In this document: one piece after another, positions 1-5,085 of the stretch
Position numbering within the stretch: position 1 is the first letter of the stretch
Layout of the letters: the number at the start of each line of letters is the position of its first letter
Source: Pseudomonadota bacterium
Lineage (GTDB): Bacteria > Myxococcota > Polyangia > Polyangiales > Polyangiaceae
NCBI GenBank assembly: GCA_023419055.1
Contig: JAEZYO010000515.1
Coordinates: 1-5,201, forward strand
Direction: 5' to 3'
Length of the DNA: 5,201 nt
The notes under the pieces: generated by a model
Databases searched by the model: none
The model's input: only the letters and a program-made list of their open reading frames with translations
Told to the model about the DNA's origin: nothing
Program-made: the position numbers and the translations under genes

Positions 1-45
1 CCCTCTCCGTCGGAGATGGGCGTCACGTTGAAGAGCATGCTCTGA
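1..45 (+). CDS. sucD: C-terminal end of a gene entering from the left, probably succinyl-CoA ligase alpha subunit (partial)
   Basis: Reading from base 1 gives 14 codons (PSPSEMGVTLKSML) and a TGA stop at 43-45. Thirteen of the 14 codons end in G or C, the same bias as the complete genes here, so this is the tail of a real gene. The peptide lines up without gaps with the end of the succinyl-CoA ligase alpha subunit as I recall it from E. coli (S-L-A-D-I-G-E-A-L-K-T-V-L): S, G, L-K and the final L coincide, with conservative changes elsewhere. That enzyme couples succinyl-CoA to nucleoside diphosphate phosphorylation in the TCA cycle. A neighbouring ndk fits, because Ndk interconverts nucleoside triphosphates and is often found beside sucCD. 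Only 14 residues are visible, so the family call is tentative; the coding call is firmer. Confidence 0.6.
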   Translation, partial: PSPSEMGVTLKSML

Positions 46-47
46 CT

Positions 48-72
48 TGGGCCCCCGGGTTCCCGGGGCCCA
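48..72 (+). terminator. GC-rich hairpin just after the upstream stop
   Basis: TGGGCCCC (48-55) pairs perfectly with GGGGCCCA (65-72). Three more G-C pairs (57-59 with 62-64) are possible inside if C56 bulges out. It begins two bases after the upstream TGA, where a terminator would sit. No T-run follows (the next bases are GCCACGAA), so it is not a textbook intrinsic terminator. It may act as a U-less terminator, a 3'-end stabiliser or a Rho-assisted site. Confidence 0.5.
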
Positions 73-80
73 GCCACGAA

Positions 81-129
81 CCGGGTCGGCGACGTCGCGC
101 ACTCTCGAGCGGCGTCGCCGCGACCCCGG
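81..129. repeat. Long imperfect inverted repeat in the sucD-ndk gap
   Basis: CGGCGACG (87-94) is the exact reverse complement of CGTCGCCG (113-120). The pairing extends outward: CCGGGT (81-86) matches ACCCCGG (123-129) with one extra C, after a 2-base bulge (121-122). The loop is about 18 bases. It follows the 48-72 hairpin closely. It could be a second termination or RNA-stability structure, or a protein-binding palindrome. No family is recognised. Confidence 0.4.
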
Positions 130-218
130 CTGCTCGCGCGTTCAGCTTCGCTAGCGGCGGCGGTCCATCGGCCGAGCGCCCCGGAGCGACGCTATCGTCC
201 GGCGTGAGCGCGAAACCA

Positions 219-246
219 TTGCGGAATCCGACCAGGCTGCTATAGC
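219..246 (+). promoter_or_regulatory. Candidate sigma-70-type promoter for ndk
   Basis: A -35-like TTGCGG (219-224) and a -10-like TATAGC (241-246) are separated by 16 bases. TATAGC matches four of six consensus positions and is one of the few AT-rich spots in the gap. Transcription would begin near 252, giving a leader of about 50 bases before the ndk ATG. The -35 match is weak beyond TTG. The placement supports ndk having its own promoter downstream of the hairpins. Confidence 0.4.
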
Positions 247-303
247 GCGCGCGGCGATGGCAGGCGGTCGCTTGCCGAATCCCCACGAGAGGCGAGAGAG
301 CCA

Positions 304-723
304 ATGTCTACCCAGCGAACGCTTTGCATCATCAAGCCCGACGCGGTCGAGAAGCGAAAGGCCGGCGCGATCCTCCAGCACCTGCTCGACGAGGGCTTCA
401 AGGTTCTCGGATTGAGGCAGACCCTGATCAGCCGCAAGCAGGCGGAGGGCTTCTACGCCATCCACCGCGAGCGTCCCTTCTTCGCCGAGCTCTGCACCTT
501 CATGACCAGGAGCCCGGTGATTGTTATCGCGCTCGAGCGTGAGGACGCGGTCCAACACCTGCGCAACGTGATCGGCGCCACGGATCCGGCGAAGGCGGCG
601 GACGGGACCGTTCGTAAGCTCTACGGATCCAGCCTCGGCGAAAATGCGGTGCACGGATCGGACTCGGTCGACAACGGCCGCATCGAGTGCGCCTACTTCT
701 TCCCGGGCTCCGAGCTGCTCTGA
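304..723 (+). CDS. ndk: Nucleoside diphosphate kinase
   Basis: This 139-residue protein transfers the gamma phosphate between nucleoside triphosphates and diphosphates through a phosphohistidine. It is cytosolic and keeps NTP and dNTP pools balanced. The family signature is intact: the N-terminal TLCIIKPDAV with nucleotide-binding K11, the Y51-x-x-H54 segment, F59, R87, R104, and the active-site stretch NAVHGSDS with N114 and catalytic H117. E128 follows in the conserved IE pair. Length and numbering match the usual bacterial enzyme of about 140 residues, so it is full length. The ATG at 304 is preceded by purine-rich GAGAGG (287-292) and GAGAGAG (294-300), a reasonable ribosome-binding region. 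A probable promoter lies about 60 bases upstream and a probable terminator just downstream, so it may be transcribed alone. The adjacent sucD-like tail fits a metabolic grouping with succinyl-CoA ligase, which makes the NTP that Ndk redistributes. Confidence 0.98.
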   Translation: MSTQRTLCIIKPDAVEKRKAGAILQHLLDEGFKVLGLRQTLISRKQAEGFYAIHRERPFFAELCTFMTRSPVIVIALEREDAVQHLRNVIGATDPAKAADGTVRKLYGSSLGENAVHGSDSVDNGRIECAYFFPGSELL

Positions 724-746
724 GTAAACCCGGAGGGATACTCGCG

Positions 747-785
747 GGGGGCGGCTGAAAATCGGGCCGTCCCCTCGTTCTCTCG
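747..785 (+). terminator. Probable intrinsic terminator after ndk
   Basis: GGGGGCGGC (747-755) pairs with GCCGTCCCC (766-774) over nine positions, including one G-U wobble. The loop is ten bases (756-765) and a T-rich tail (TCGTTCTCT, from 775) follows. It starts 23 bases after the ndk stop. The tail is interrupted by C and G, so its efficiency is uncertain, but the position and stem fit a factor-independent terminator. Confidence 0.5.
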
Positions 786-834
786 CATGGCGTGACCGGA
801 TCGAAACCATCGGGTGCTAAGCTCCGCGCCCGGC

Positions 835-1671
835 ATGGTCTCCCCGCATCCGCCTCTCTCCGACCAGGAGAGCGCTGCACTCACTAGCGCCCGAGGGACC
901 TTTCGCGAAGCGCTCGGCGCGCTCCGGAACGTGACGTCGCTCGCTCGTTCGCGAAACGTGGGGCCCAAGGCGATCCTCGACGTGCTCGCGGACGTTCGCG
1001 CCGGCTGTCGCGGACTCGGGCAAGCCCTGGACGACCTGTTGAGGGCGATGCGGCCTCGCGTGTGCGAGATCGCGGCGAACGAGCTCGGTGCATTCTTGAG
1101 GGCGCGGCTGTCGGTGCTGGAGGCCGAGCTCGACGCCGCGCGCGGCAGCAACATGGCGGCTCGCGACAGGTTGCGGCTCGAGCAGGCGCTCTCGCAGCTG
1201 CTCGTCGAACTCGACGCCGCGCACGCGCTCATCGCGTTGCTCGAGGCCTCGGTGATAGGGCCCACGCACGCGGTCGAGCCGCACGAGCTCCTGCTCCAGA
1301 CTTACTCGACCCCGCCGAGCGGAACTGACACGCGCCGGACGGTCAGGGCGGTCGTGAGCGGCCCGCTCGACCTCCAGCTTCCGACCCGCCCTCGCGGACT
1401 GGCGGCCTTGATTGGCGCCGCCGCCGAATTTTCGGCGGAGGGGCGTCAGGGCACGCCTCGGATCGCCTTCTCTGGGGCGCCGGACAGCTGGGCCGCCGCG
1501 ATGACGCTCGAGGCTTCACCGGTCGGCGATCCCATCACGGTCCTCGGCTACGGCGTGATCCCGCCGACTTTGGCCTGTCTCCACGCCGCCGCGCACTGTC
1601 TCGGCATGGAGCTCTCCTGGGACCCCTCCGCGCCGCGCCTCGAGCTCGCGGTCGAACGCAAAGCCTCGTAG
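835..1671 (+). CDS. Unrecognised helical protein, possibly a degenerate sensor-kinase-like protein
   Basis: I do not recognise this gene as a named family. The frame is open from a GTG at 814 (285 residues). I prefer the ATG at 835 (278 residues) because a -10-like TGCTAAGCT (815-823) lies just upstream, suggesting a very short or absent leader; neither start has a clear Shine-Dalgarno. No signal peptide or membrane segment is visible, so it is probably cytosolic. Counting from the GTG, residues 15-147 look almost wholly alpha-helical with heptad-like leucines (roughly 95-145), resembling a dimerising helical hairpin. Residues 175-285 look mixed alpha/beta and end with a small-residue helix (PPTLACLHAAAHCLG) then strands MELSWD and RLELAV. 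That order recalls a DHp domain plus a kinase ATPase domain that has lost its N, G1 and G2 boxes; no phospho-acceptor HE/HD motif is evident. This resemblance is inference. It sits alone between ndk and dapD, 45 bases before dapD, and could be cotranscribed with dapD. Codon bias supports a real gene. Confidence 0.75.
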   Translation: MVSPHPPLSDQESAALTSARGTFREALGALRNVTSLARSRNVGPKAILDVLADVRAGCRGLGQALDDLLRAMRPRVCEIAANELGAFLRARLSVLEAELDAARGSNMAARDRLRLEQALSQLLVELDAAHALIALLEASVIGPTHAVEPHELLLQTYSTPPSGTDTRRTVRAVVSGPLDLQLPTRPRGLAALIGAAAEFSAEGRQGTPRIAFSGAPDSWAAAMTLEASPVGDPITVLGYGVIPPTLACLHAAAHCLGMELSWDPSAPRLELAVERKAS

Positions 1672-1716
1672 TCGTGGTTGCTTCGCGGCCCCGCTTGACG
1701 AAAGAATCGCGCGGCC

Positions 1717-2541
1717 ATGAACGAAGACGCGCTGAAAGCCAAGATCGAGGCGGTGTTCGCGGATCGTAGCCTGCTCGCCGAGGAAGACTCGAAGCGCGCG
1801 GTACGCGAGGTCGTCGAGTTGCTCGACAAGGGCAAGCTCCGGGTCGCCACGCAAGACGCGCCCGGCAAGTGGACCACGCACGCCTGGGTGAAGCAGGCCG
1901 TCCTGCTCTACTTCGCCGTCTCGCCGATGGAGAAGCAAGCCTGCGAGCCGTTCGAGTTCTTCGACAAGATCCCGCTCAAGCACGATCTCGACAAGGCGGG
2001 CGTGCGCGTCGTCCCGCCCGGCACCGTGCGTTACGGCGCGTACCTCGAGCCGGGCGCGATCGTCATGCCCGGTTACGTGAATATCGGCGCGTACGTCGGG
2101 GCGGGTACCATGGTCGACACCTGGGCCACGGTCGGCAGCTGCGCGCAGGTGGGCAAGGACTGCCACCTCTCGGGCGGCGTCGGCCTCGGCGGCGTGCTCG
2201 AGCCGCCGGGCGCTCAGCCCGTGATCGTGGAGGACGGCTGCTTCATCGGCTCGCGCGCGATCGTCGTCGAGGGCATGTTGATCGAGCGCGAGGCCGTGAT
2301 CGGGGCGGGCGTCGCGCTGACCGCTTCGACGGCCATCATCGACGTGACCGGCCCGGAGCCGGTCGAGTACCGCGGCCGCGTGCCGGCTCGCAGCGTCGTC
2401 ATCCCCGGGATGCGCACCAAGAAGTTTCCGGCGGGCGAGTACCAGATCTCCTGCGCGCTCATCATCGGGCAACGCAAGGAGAGCACCGACAAGAAGACCA
2501 GCCTGAACGCAGCGCTCCGCGACTTCAACGTCTCCGTCTGA
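1717..2541 (+). CDS. dapD: 2,3,4,5-tetrahydropyridine-2,6-dicarboxylate N-succinyltransferase
   Basis: The 274-residue product has the same length as E. coli DapD and aligns along its whole length. It transfers succinyl from succinyl-CoA to tetrahydrodipicolinate, the committing step of the succinylase branch of diaminopimelate/lysine synthesis, in the cytosol. Visible features are an N-terminal helical domain (about 1-95, with WTTHAWVKQAVLL at 52-64), the segment RVVPPGTVRYGAYL (97-110), and a left-handed beta-helix of hexapeptide repeats (about 100-230). The repeats contain the hallmark block VNIGAYVGAGTMVDTWATVG (121-140), followed by SCAQVGK, HLSGGVGLGGVLEP (150-163) and EDGCFIGSR (172-180). 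The C-terminal part carries GRVPARSVVIPG, which closes the CoA site. The ATG at 1717 fits the family start; only a weak purine stretch GAAAGAA (1700-1706) precedes it. The next gene starts 4 bases after its TGA, implying translational coupling with the enzyme that removes the succinyl group two steps later. Confidence 0.97.
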   Translation: MNEDALKAKIEAVFADRSLLAEEDSKRAVREVVELLDKGKLRVATQDAPGKWTTHAWVKQAVLLYFAVSPMEKQACEPFEFFDKIPLKHDLDKAGVRVVPPGTVRYGAYLEPGAIVMPGYVNIGAYVGAGTMVDTWATVGSCAQVGKDCHLSGGVGLGGVLEPPGAQPVIVEDGCFIGSRAIVVEGMLIEREAVIGAGVALTASTAIIDVTGPEPVEYRGRVPARSVVIPGMRTKKFPAGEYQISCALIIGQRKESTDKKTSLNAALRDFNVSV

Positions 2542-2545
2542 GCCC

Positions 2546-4159
2546 TTGTCACTCTCCGACACGCTGCTCTGGCTCTGCCGCGTCCCCTCGCTGATCGGCG
2601 AGGAGCGCGAGCTTTGCGATCGGGTGATCGAGCGGCTGTCGGCGGTCGAGCTCGCGGCGCCGATCCGCCGCTACGGCGACTCTTGCGTGGTGCCGCTGAC
2701 GCGCGGCACCGGTGGTCCGCACGTGATCCTCGCGGGACACCTGGATGTGGTGCGCACCGAGCACGAAGGGCCGCCTCGCATCGAGGGCGATCGGCTGTAC
2801 GCGCCGGGCGCCGCGGACATGAAGAGCGGCCTTGCGCTCATGCTCGACCTCGCCGAGAACGAGGCGCGCCCGACGGTCGACCTCACGCTCGTCTTCTACG
2901 CTCGTGAGGAGGGGCCGTACGCGGAGAACGAGCTCGGGCCGGTGCTCGAGCAGGACCGCGAGCTTCTCGGCGCCGACGTCGCGATCGCGCTCGAGCCGAG
3001 CGACAACAAGCTCCAGCTCGGCTGCGGCGGCTCGATCCACGCTCGCGTGCGCTTTCGGGGCAAGACCGCGCACAGCGCTCGCCCGTGGCAGGGCGAAAAT
3101 GCCATTCAGAAGGCTGCCGGCGTGCTGGCGCGGCTCTCGGCGACGGAGCCGGTGACTCAGCTGGTGGACGGCCTCGAGTGGAAGAACGTGGTCAGCGCGA
3201 CCATGGCGAGCGGCGGGCGCGCCCGCAACATCATCCCGGATGTCTTCGAGCTGAACCTGAATCAGCGCTTCGGGCCGGGCACGAGCGTGGAGCAGGCAAA
3301 AGCGGAGCTCGTCGCGCTCGTGGCGGGCGAGGCCGAGGTCGAGTTCGTCGACGTCTCGCCGTCGGCGCCGCCGCACCGCGCGCATCCCCTCGTGCACGCG
3401 CTGTCCGAGAGCGGCGTGCTCGCGGTCGAGCCGAAGCAAGCCTGGACCGACGTCGCGCGCTTCTCCGCGCTCGGCATCCCCGCCGCGAACTTCGGGCCCG
3501 GCGTGCAGGCGCAAGCCCATCAGAAGAACGAGTGGACCAGCCTGCCGGCGCTCGAGGTAGGGCGGCGCGTGCTCGGAACCTGGCTGCACAAGATCGCGGC
3601 GAGCTCCGTTGCGGCGCTGGCCCTCGCGCTCGCGCTCGCTCAGGTCGCCTGCCAGGGCTCTCAGTCTCGTCAGGAGCGGGCTCGCGCGGACGCGGTGGCC
3701 GGCAAAGACGAGCCGAGCCTGCTCGAGCGCAGCCGCCTCACGCCGGCGCTGACGCAGATCACGCGCCGCTTCGACCCGAAGTCGCGCGTGCTCGCGATCG
3801 ACATCGACGCCCGGCGCTGCCTCTTACAAGTGGAGGACCCCGCTCGAAAGGGCCGCTTGCTCGAGTACGAGTACAAGCAGGGTAACTTCGGCGAGCCGCG
3901 TCTCGTGGAGCTCCGAGGGACCGGCAACCTGGACGAGAACCTCTTCCCGCTCGAGGCGGTGCGCCTCGCGGCGCTGCCCGATCTGCTCGGCGCCGCCGTC
4001 GAGAAGGTCGACTCTCACGACGGGCGCGCGAAGCGCATCCTGGTGCGCCGCAACCTGCCGGAGAGCGAGGACGTGCGCGTGCGCGTCTTCGTCGACAGCC
4101 CGCGGCGGGCAGGTCACCTCGACGGCGACGCCGACGGACAGCCGCTCGAGGGATCGTAG
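2546..4159 (+). CDS. dapE: Succinyl-diaminopimelate desuccinylase with an in-frame lipoprotein-like C-terminal extension
   Basis: Residues 1-350 form a complete M20 metallopeptidase-type DapE, closest in style to the actinobacterial form. It hydrolyses N-succinyl-LL-diaminopimelate to LL-diaminopimelate and succinate using two zinc ions. Expected ligands and catalytic residues are visible: H65-L-D67, D91 in AADMKSG, E121-E122 in AREEGP, E150 in ALEPSD, H176 in GKTAHSARPW of the dimerisation lid, and H325 in AHQKNEW. DapE enzymes are normally about 350-380 residues; this frame is 537. After WLHK (346-349) comes an Ala/Leu hydrophobic stretch (350-368), a cysteine (C369), a polar Q/R-rich linker (370-395) and a probably beta-rich domain (about 400-537, containing VRVFVDSPRR). 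If translated whole, the enzyme would be cytosolic and the tail outside the membrane. Alternatively the tail is a separate lipoprotein initiated inside the frame (see 3569-4159). The start is TTG, 4 bases after dapD, without a clear Shine-Dalgarno; no in-frame alternative exists before the conserved region. Codon bias is uniform, so no frameshift shows. The DapE call is secure; the fusion is not. Confidence 0.93.
   Translation: MSLSDTLLWLCRVPSLIGEERELCDRVIERLSAVELAAPIRRYGDSCVVPLTRGTGGPHVILAGHLDVVRTEHEGPPRIEGDRLYAPGAADMKSGLALMLDLAENEARPTVDLTLVFYAREEGPYAENELGPVLEQDRELLGADVAIALEPSDNKLQLGCGGSIHARVRFRGKTAHSARPWQGENAIQKAAGVLARLSATEPVTQLVDGLEWKNVVSATMASGGRARNIIPDVFELNLNQRFGPGTSVEQAKAELVALVAGEAEVEFVDVSPSAPPHRAHPLVHALSESGVLAVEPKQAWTDVARFSALGIPAANFGPGVQAQAHQKNEWTSLPALEVGRRVLGTWLHKIAASSVAALALALALAQVACQGSQSRQERARADAVAGKDEPSLLERSRLTPALTQITRRFDPKSRVLAIDIDARRCLLQVEDPARKGRLLEYEYKQGNFGEPRLVELRGTGNLDENLFPLEAVRLAALPDLLGAAVEKVDSHDGRAKRILVRRNLPESEDVRVRVFVDSPRRAGHLDGDADGQPLEGS
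3554..3571 (+). promoter_or_regulatory. Possible internal ribosome-binding site and GTG start inside dapE
   Basis: GAGGTAGG (3554-3561) resembles a Shine-Dalgarno sequence and lies 7 bases before an in-frame GTG (3569-3571, codon 342 of the long frame). The GAGG core is 11 bases from the GTG, slightly long but workable. Initiation here would give a protein opening with M-L-G-T-W-L-H-K and then a hydrophobic stretch, a normal signal-peptide layout. The bases also encode the last DapE helix, so the match could be chance. Confidence 0.4.
3569..4159 (+). CDS. Alternative reading: embedded lipoprotein-like gene sharing the dapE frame
   Basis: From the GTG at 3569 the frame encodes 196 residues organised like an exported lipoprotein. 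It has a short n-region with one lysine (LHK), a hydrophobic core of alternating Ala and Leu, a Q-V-A-C cleavage-like site with the cysteine codon at 3650-3652, then a polar Q/S/R/E linker typical of tethers. The -3 position is Gln rather than the preferred Leu, so the lipobox is imperfect. Cleavage by a standard signal peptidase or plain membrane anchoring are alternatives. The mature part (about 165 residues) has no family I recognise. It looks beta-rich with alternating charged and hydrophobic residues (SRVLAIDIDARRCLLQVED; LLEYEYKQGNFGEPRLVELR; VRVRVFVDSP) and no obvious catalytic motif. The stop is one base before the next gene, so the segment sits in the operon like an ordinary gene. Whether it is made separately, only as a DapE fusion, or both cannot be settled from sequence. 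Confidence 0.4.
   Translation: MLGTWLHKIAASSVAALALALALAQVACQGSQSRQERARADAVAGKDEPSLLERSRLTPALTQITRRFDPKSRVLAIDIDARRCLLQVEDPARKGRLLEYEYKQGNFGEPRLVELRGTGNLDENLFPLEAVRLAALPDLLGAAVEKVDSHDGRAKRILVRRNLPESEDVRVRVFVDSPRRAGHLDGDADGQPLEGS
3623..3640 (+). repeat. Tandem hexamer (CTCGCG x3, last copy CTCGCT) coding Leu-Ala repeats
   Basis: Three head-to-tail copies of a six-base unit (the third differing in its last base) encode L-A-L-A-L-A, residues 360-365 of the long frame. They form the core of the signal-peptide-like hydrophobic segment. Slippage by one unit would add or remove one Leu-Ala pair without shifting the frame, changing the length of the hydrophobic core. Confidence 0.5.
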
Positions 4160-4163
4160 CTTG
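4148..4163 (+). promoter_or_regulatory. Strong Shine-Dalgarno fixing a TTG start for the reductase gene
   Basis: GAGGGA (4148-4153) lies 7 bases before the TTG at 4161-4163 and overlaps the last codons of the preceding gene. It is the best ribosome-binding site in the window and justifies the TTG start. The Rossmann motif begins four codons later, so no later start is possible without damaging the fold. Confidence 0.7.
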
Positions 4164-5042
4164 GCCTCGGTAGCCATCGTCGGCCCCGGCGCCGTCGGCT
4201 GTACGGTAGCCGCCTGGCTCGCGGTGCGCGGCGGTCACGACGTCGTGCTCTGTGCGCGCCGGTCGCTCGATCGGCTCGAGGTCGAAACGCCGGAGGGCAA
4301 GCTCGTCGCCACCCCTCGGGTCCTCCTTTCGCCCGAGCAGGCCGAGCCGGTCGATTGGGTGCTGGTCGCCACCAAGGCGTACGACTCTGACGGCGCCGCG
4401 CGCTGGTTCGATCGCCTGCTCGCGCCGCACACCCGCGTCGCGATCCTTCAGAACGGCGTGGAGCACGTCGAACGCTTCGCCGCGCACGCTCCCCTCGAGC
4501 GCATCGTCCCGGTGGTGATCGACTGCCCCGCCGAGCGCAGCGCTCCGGGCGCGGTTCGGCAGCGGCGCGCGGCGTGGATGGTCGTGCCCGCGGGGCTCGA
4601 CGGACACGACTTCACCGAGCTCTTCGTGCGCACCGCGTTGGACGTGCGCGTGAGCGACGATTTCACGACGGAAGCCTGGAAGAAGCTCTGCCTCAACAGC
4701 GTGGGCGCCGTGTCGGCGATCGTGAACCAGCCCTCGGGCGTCGCGCGTCTAGCCCCGATAGCCGAGTTGATGCGTGGCATCGCGCGAGAGTGCGTGGCCG
4801 TCGGGCGCGCTTGCGGCGCCGTCTTGCCGGACGAGCTCCCCGACGGCATCGTCGAGCACTACCGGAAGGGCCCGACCGACTCCGTGAACTCGCTCCACGC
4901 CGATCGCATCGCCGGGCGGCGCATGGAGATCGACGCACGGAACGGCGCGATCGTGCGCTTCGGGCGGAAGCACGGCGTGCCGACGCCGTTGAACGAGATG
5001 GCGGTCGCGCTGCTGCAAGCCATCGAGAGCGCGCCCGCCTAG
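4161..5042 (+). CDS. panE: Ketopantoate reductase (ApbA/PanE family)
   Basis: The 293-residue product matches the family in length and layout. PanE reduces 2-dehydropantoate to pantoate with NADPH, in the cytosol, toward pantothenate and coenzyme A. The N-terminal Rossmann fold opens with VAIVGPGAVG (4-13), the G-x-G-x-x-G dinucleotide motif. K72 in VATKAYD and N98 in LQNGV match the E. coli cofactor and substrate positions. The C-terminal helical domain contains EAWKKLCLNSVGAVSAI (171-187), with the catalytic lysine (K174 or K175) and N179. It also has SVNSLHADRIAGRRMEIDARNG (241-262), with S244 and E256 at the same numbering as substrate-binding S244 and E256 in E. coli. All key residues are therefore present and activity is likely. 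The start is TTG with a strong Shine-Dalgarno, one base after the preceding stop, so translation is probably coupled. The ApbA/PanE family contains reductases with other substrates, and grouping with dapDE does not itself point to pantothenate, so the symbol is less certain than the family. Confidence 0.9.
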   Translation: MASVAIVGPGAVGCTVAAWLAVRGGHDVVLCARRSLDRLEVETPEGKLVATPRVLLSPEQAEPVDWVLVATKAYDSDGAARWFDRLLAPHTRVAILQNGVEHVERFAAHAPLERIVPVVIDCPAERSAPGAVRQRRAAWMVVPAGLDGHDFTELFVRTALDVRVSDDFTTEAWKKLCLNSVGAVSAIVNQPSGVARLAPIAELMRGIARECVAVGRACGAVLPDELPDGIVEHYRKGPTDSVNSLHADRIAGRRMEIDARNGAIVRFGRKHGVPTPLNEMAVALLQAIESAPA

Positions 5043-5060
5043 TGCCGTGTCGCAGAAGTC

Positions 5061-5083
5061 GCAATCGTTCGATTGCTCCTTCC
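5061..5083 (+). terminator. Hairpin after the dapD-dapE-panE block, candidate terminator
   Basis: GCAATCG (5061-5067) and CGATTGC (5070-5076) are perfect reverse complements separated only by TT; in RNA the loop would open to four bases, GTTC. The pyrimidine tail TCCTTCC (5077-5083) follows. It lies 18 bases after the reductase stop. The stem is short and the tail lacks a true T-run, so termination may rely on it together with the hairpins that follow. Confidence 0.4.
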
Positions 5084-5085
5084 GG

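Noticed and set aside
151..810. Minus-strand frame covering ndk and its flanks
   Set aside because: It lies across the clear ndk gene, extends through its promoter and terminator regions, and has no recognisable domain.
1695..1716. TTGACG (1695-1700) as a -35 box for dapD
   Set aside because: A matching -10 would fall inside or after the dapD ATG at 1717 and none is visible, so it cannot drive a message including the start codon.
1516..2562. Long open frame on the minus strand opposite dapD (about 348 codons)
   Set aside because: It is a mirror of high GC in the third positions of dapD. The product is rich in Arg, Asp, Ala and His with no recognisable fold, while the plus strand is an unmistakable DapD.
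2549..3589. Long open frame on the minus strand opposite dapE (about 346 codons)
   Set aside because: It is a GC-driven shadow of the well-supported DapE domain, with compositionally biased sequence and no motif. Its end near the DapE domain boundary is probably chance.
3569..3652. Confident call of a canonical lipobox
   Set aside because: The residues before the cysteine are Q-V-A rather than L-[AS]-[GA]. The overall layout is lipoprotein-like, but lipidation is kept as a possibility only.
3550..3660. Frameshift as the explanation for the dapE fusion
   Set aside because: Codon bias and protein sense are continuous in one frame through the junction, and the next gene follows its stop by one base. 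A substitution that removed a stop remains possible, but no indel signature is visible.
3085..3885. Overlapping plus-strand frame within dapE
   Set aside because: The product is almost wholly Arg, Ala and Gly with no domain, as expected from out-of-frame reading of GC-rich coding DNA.
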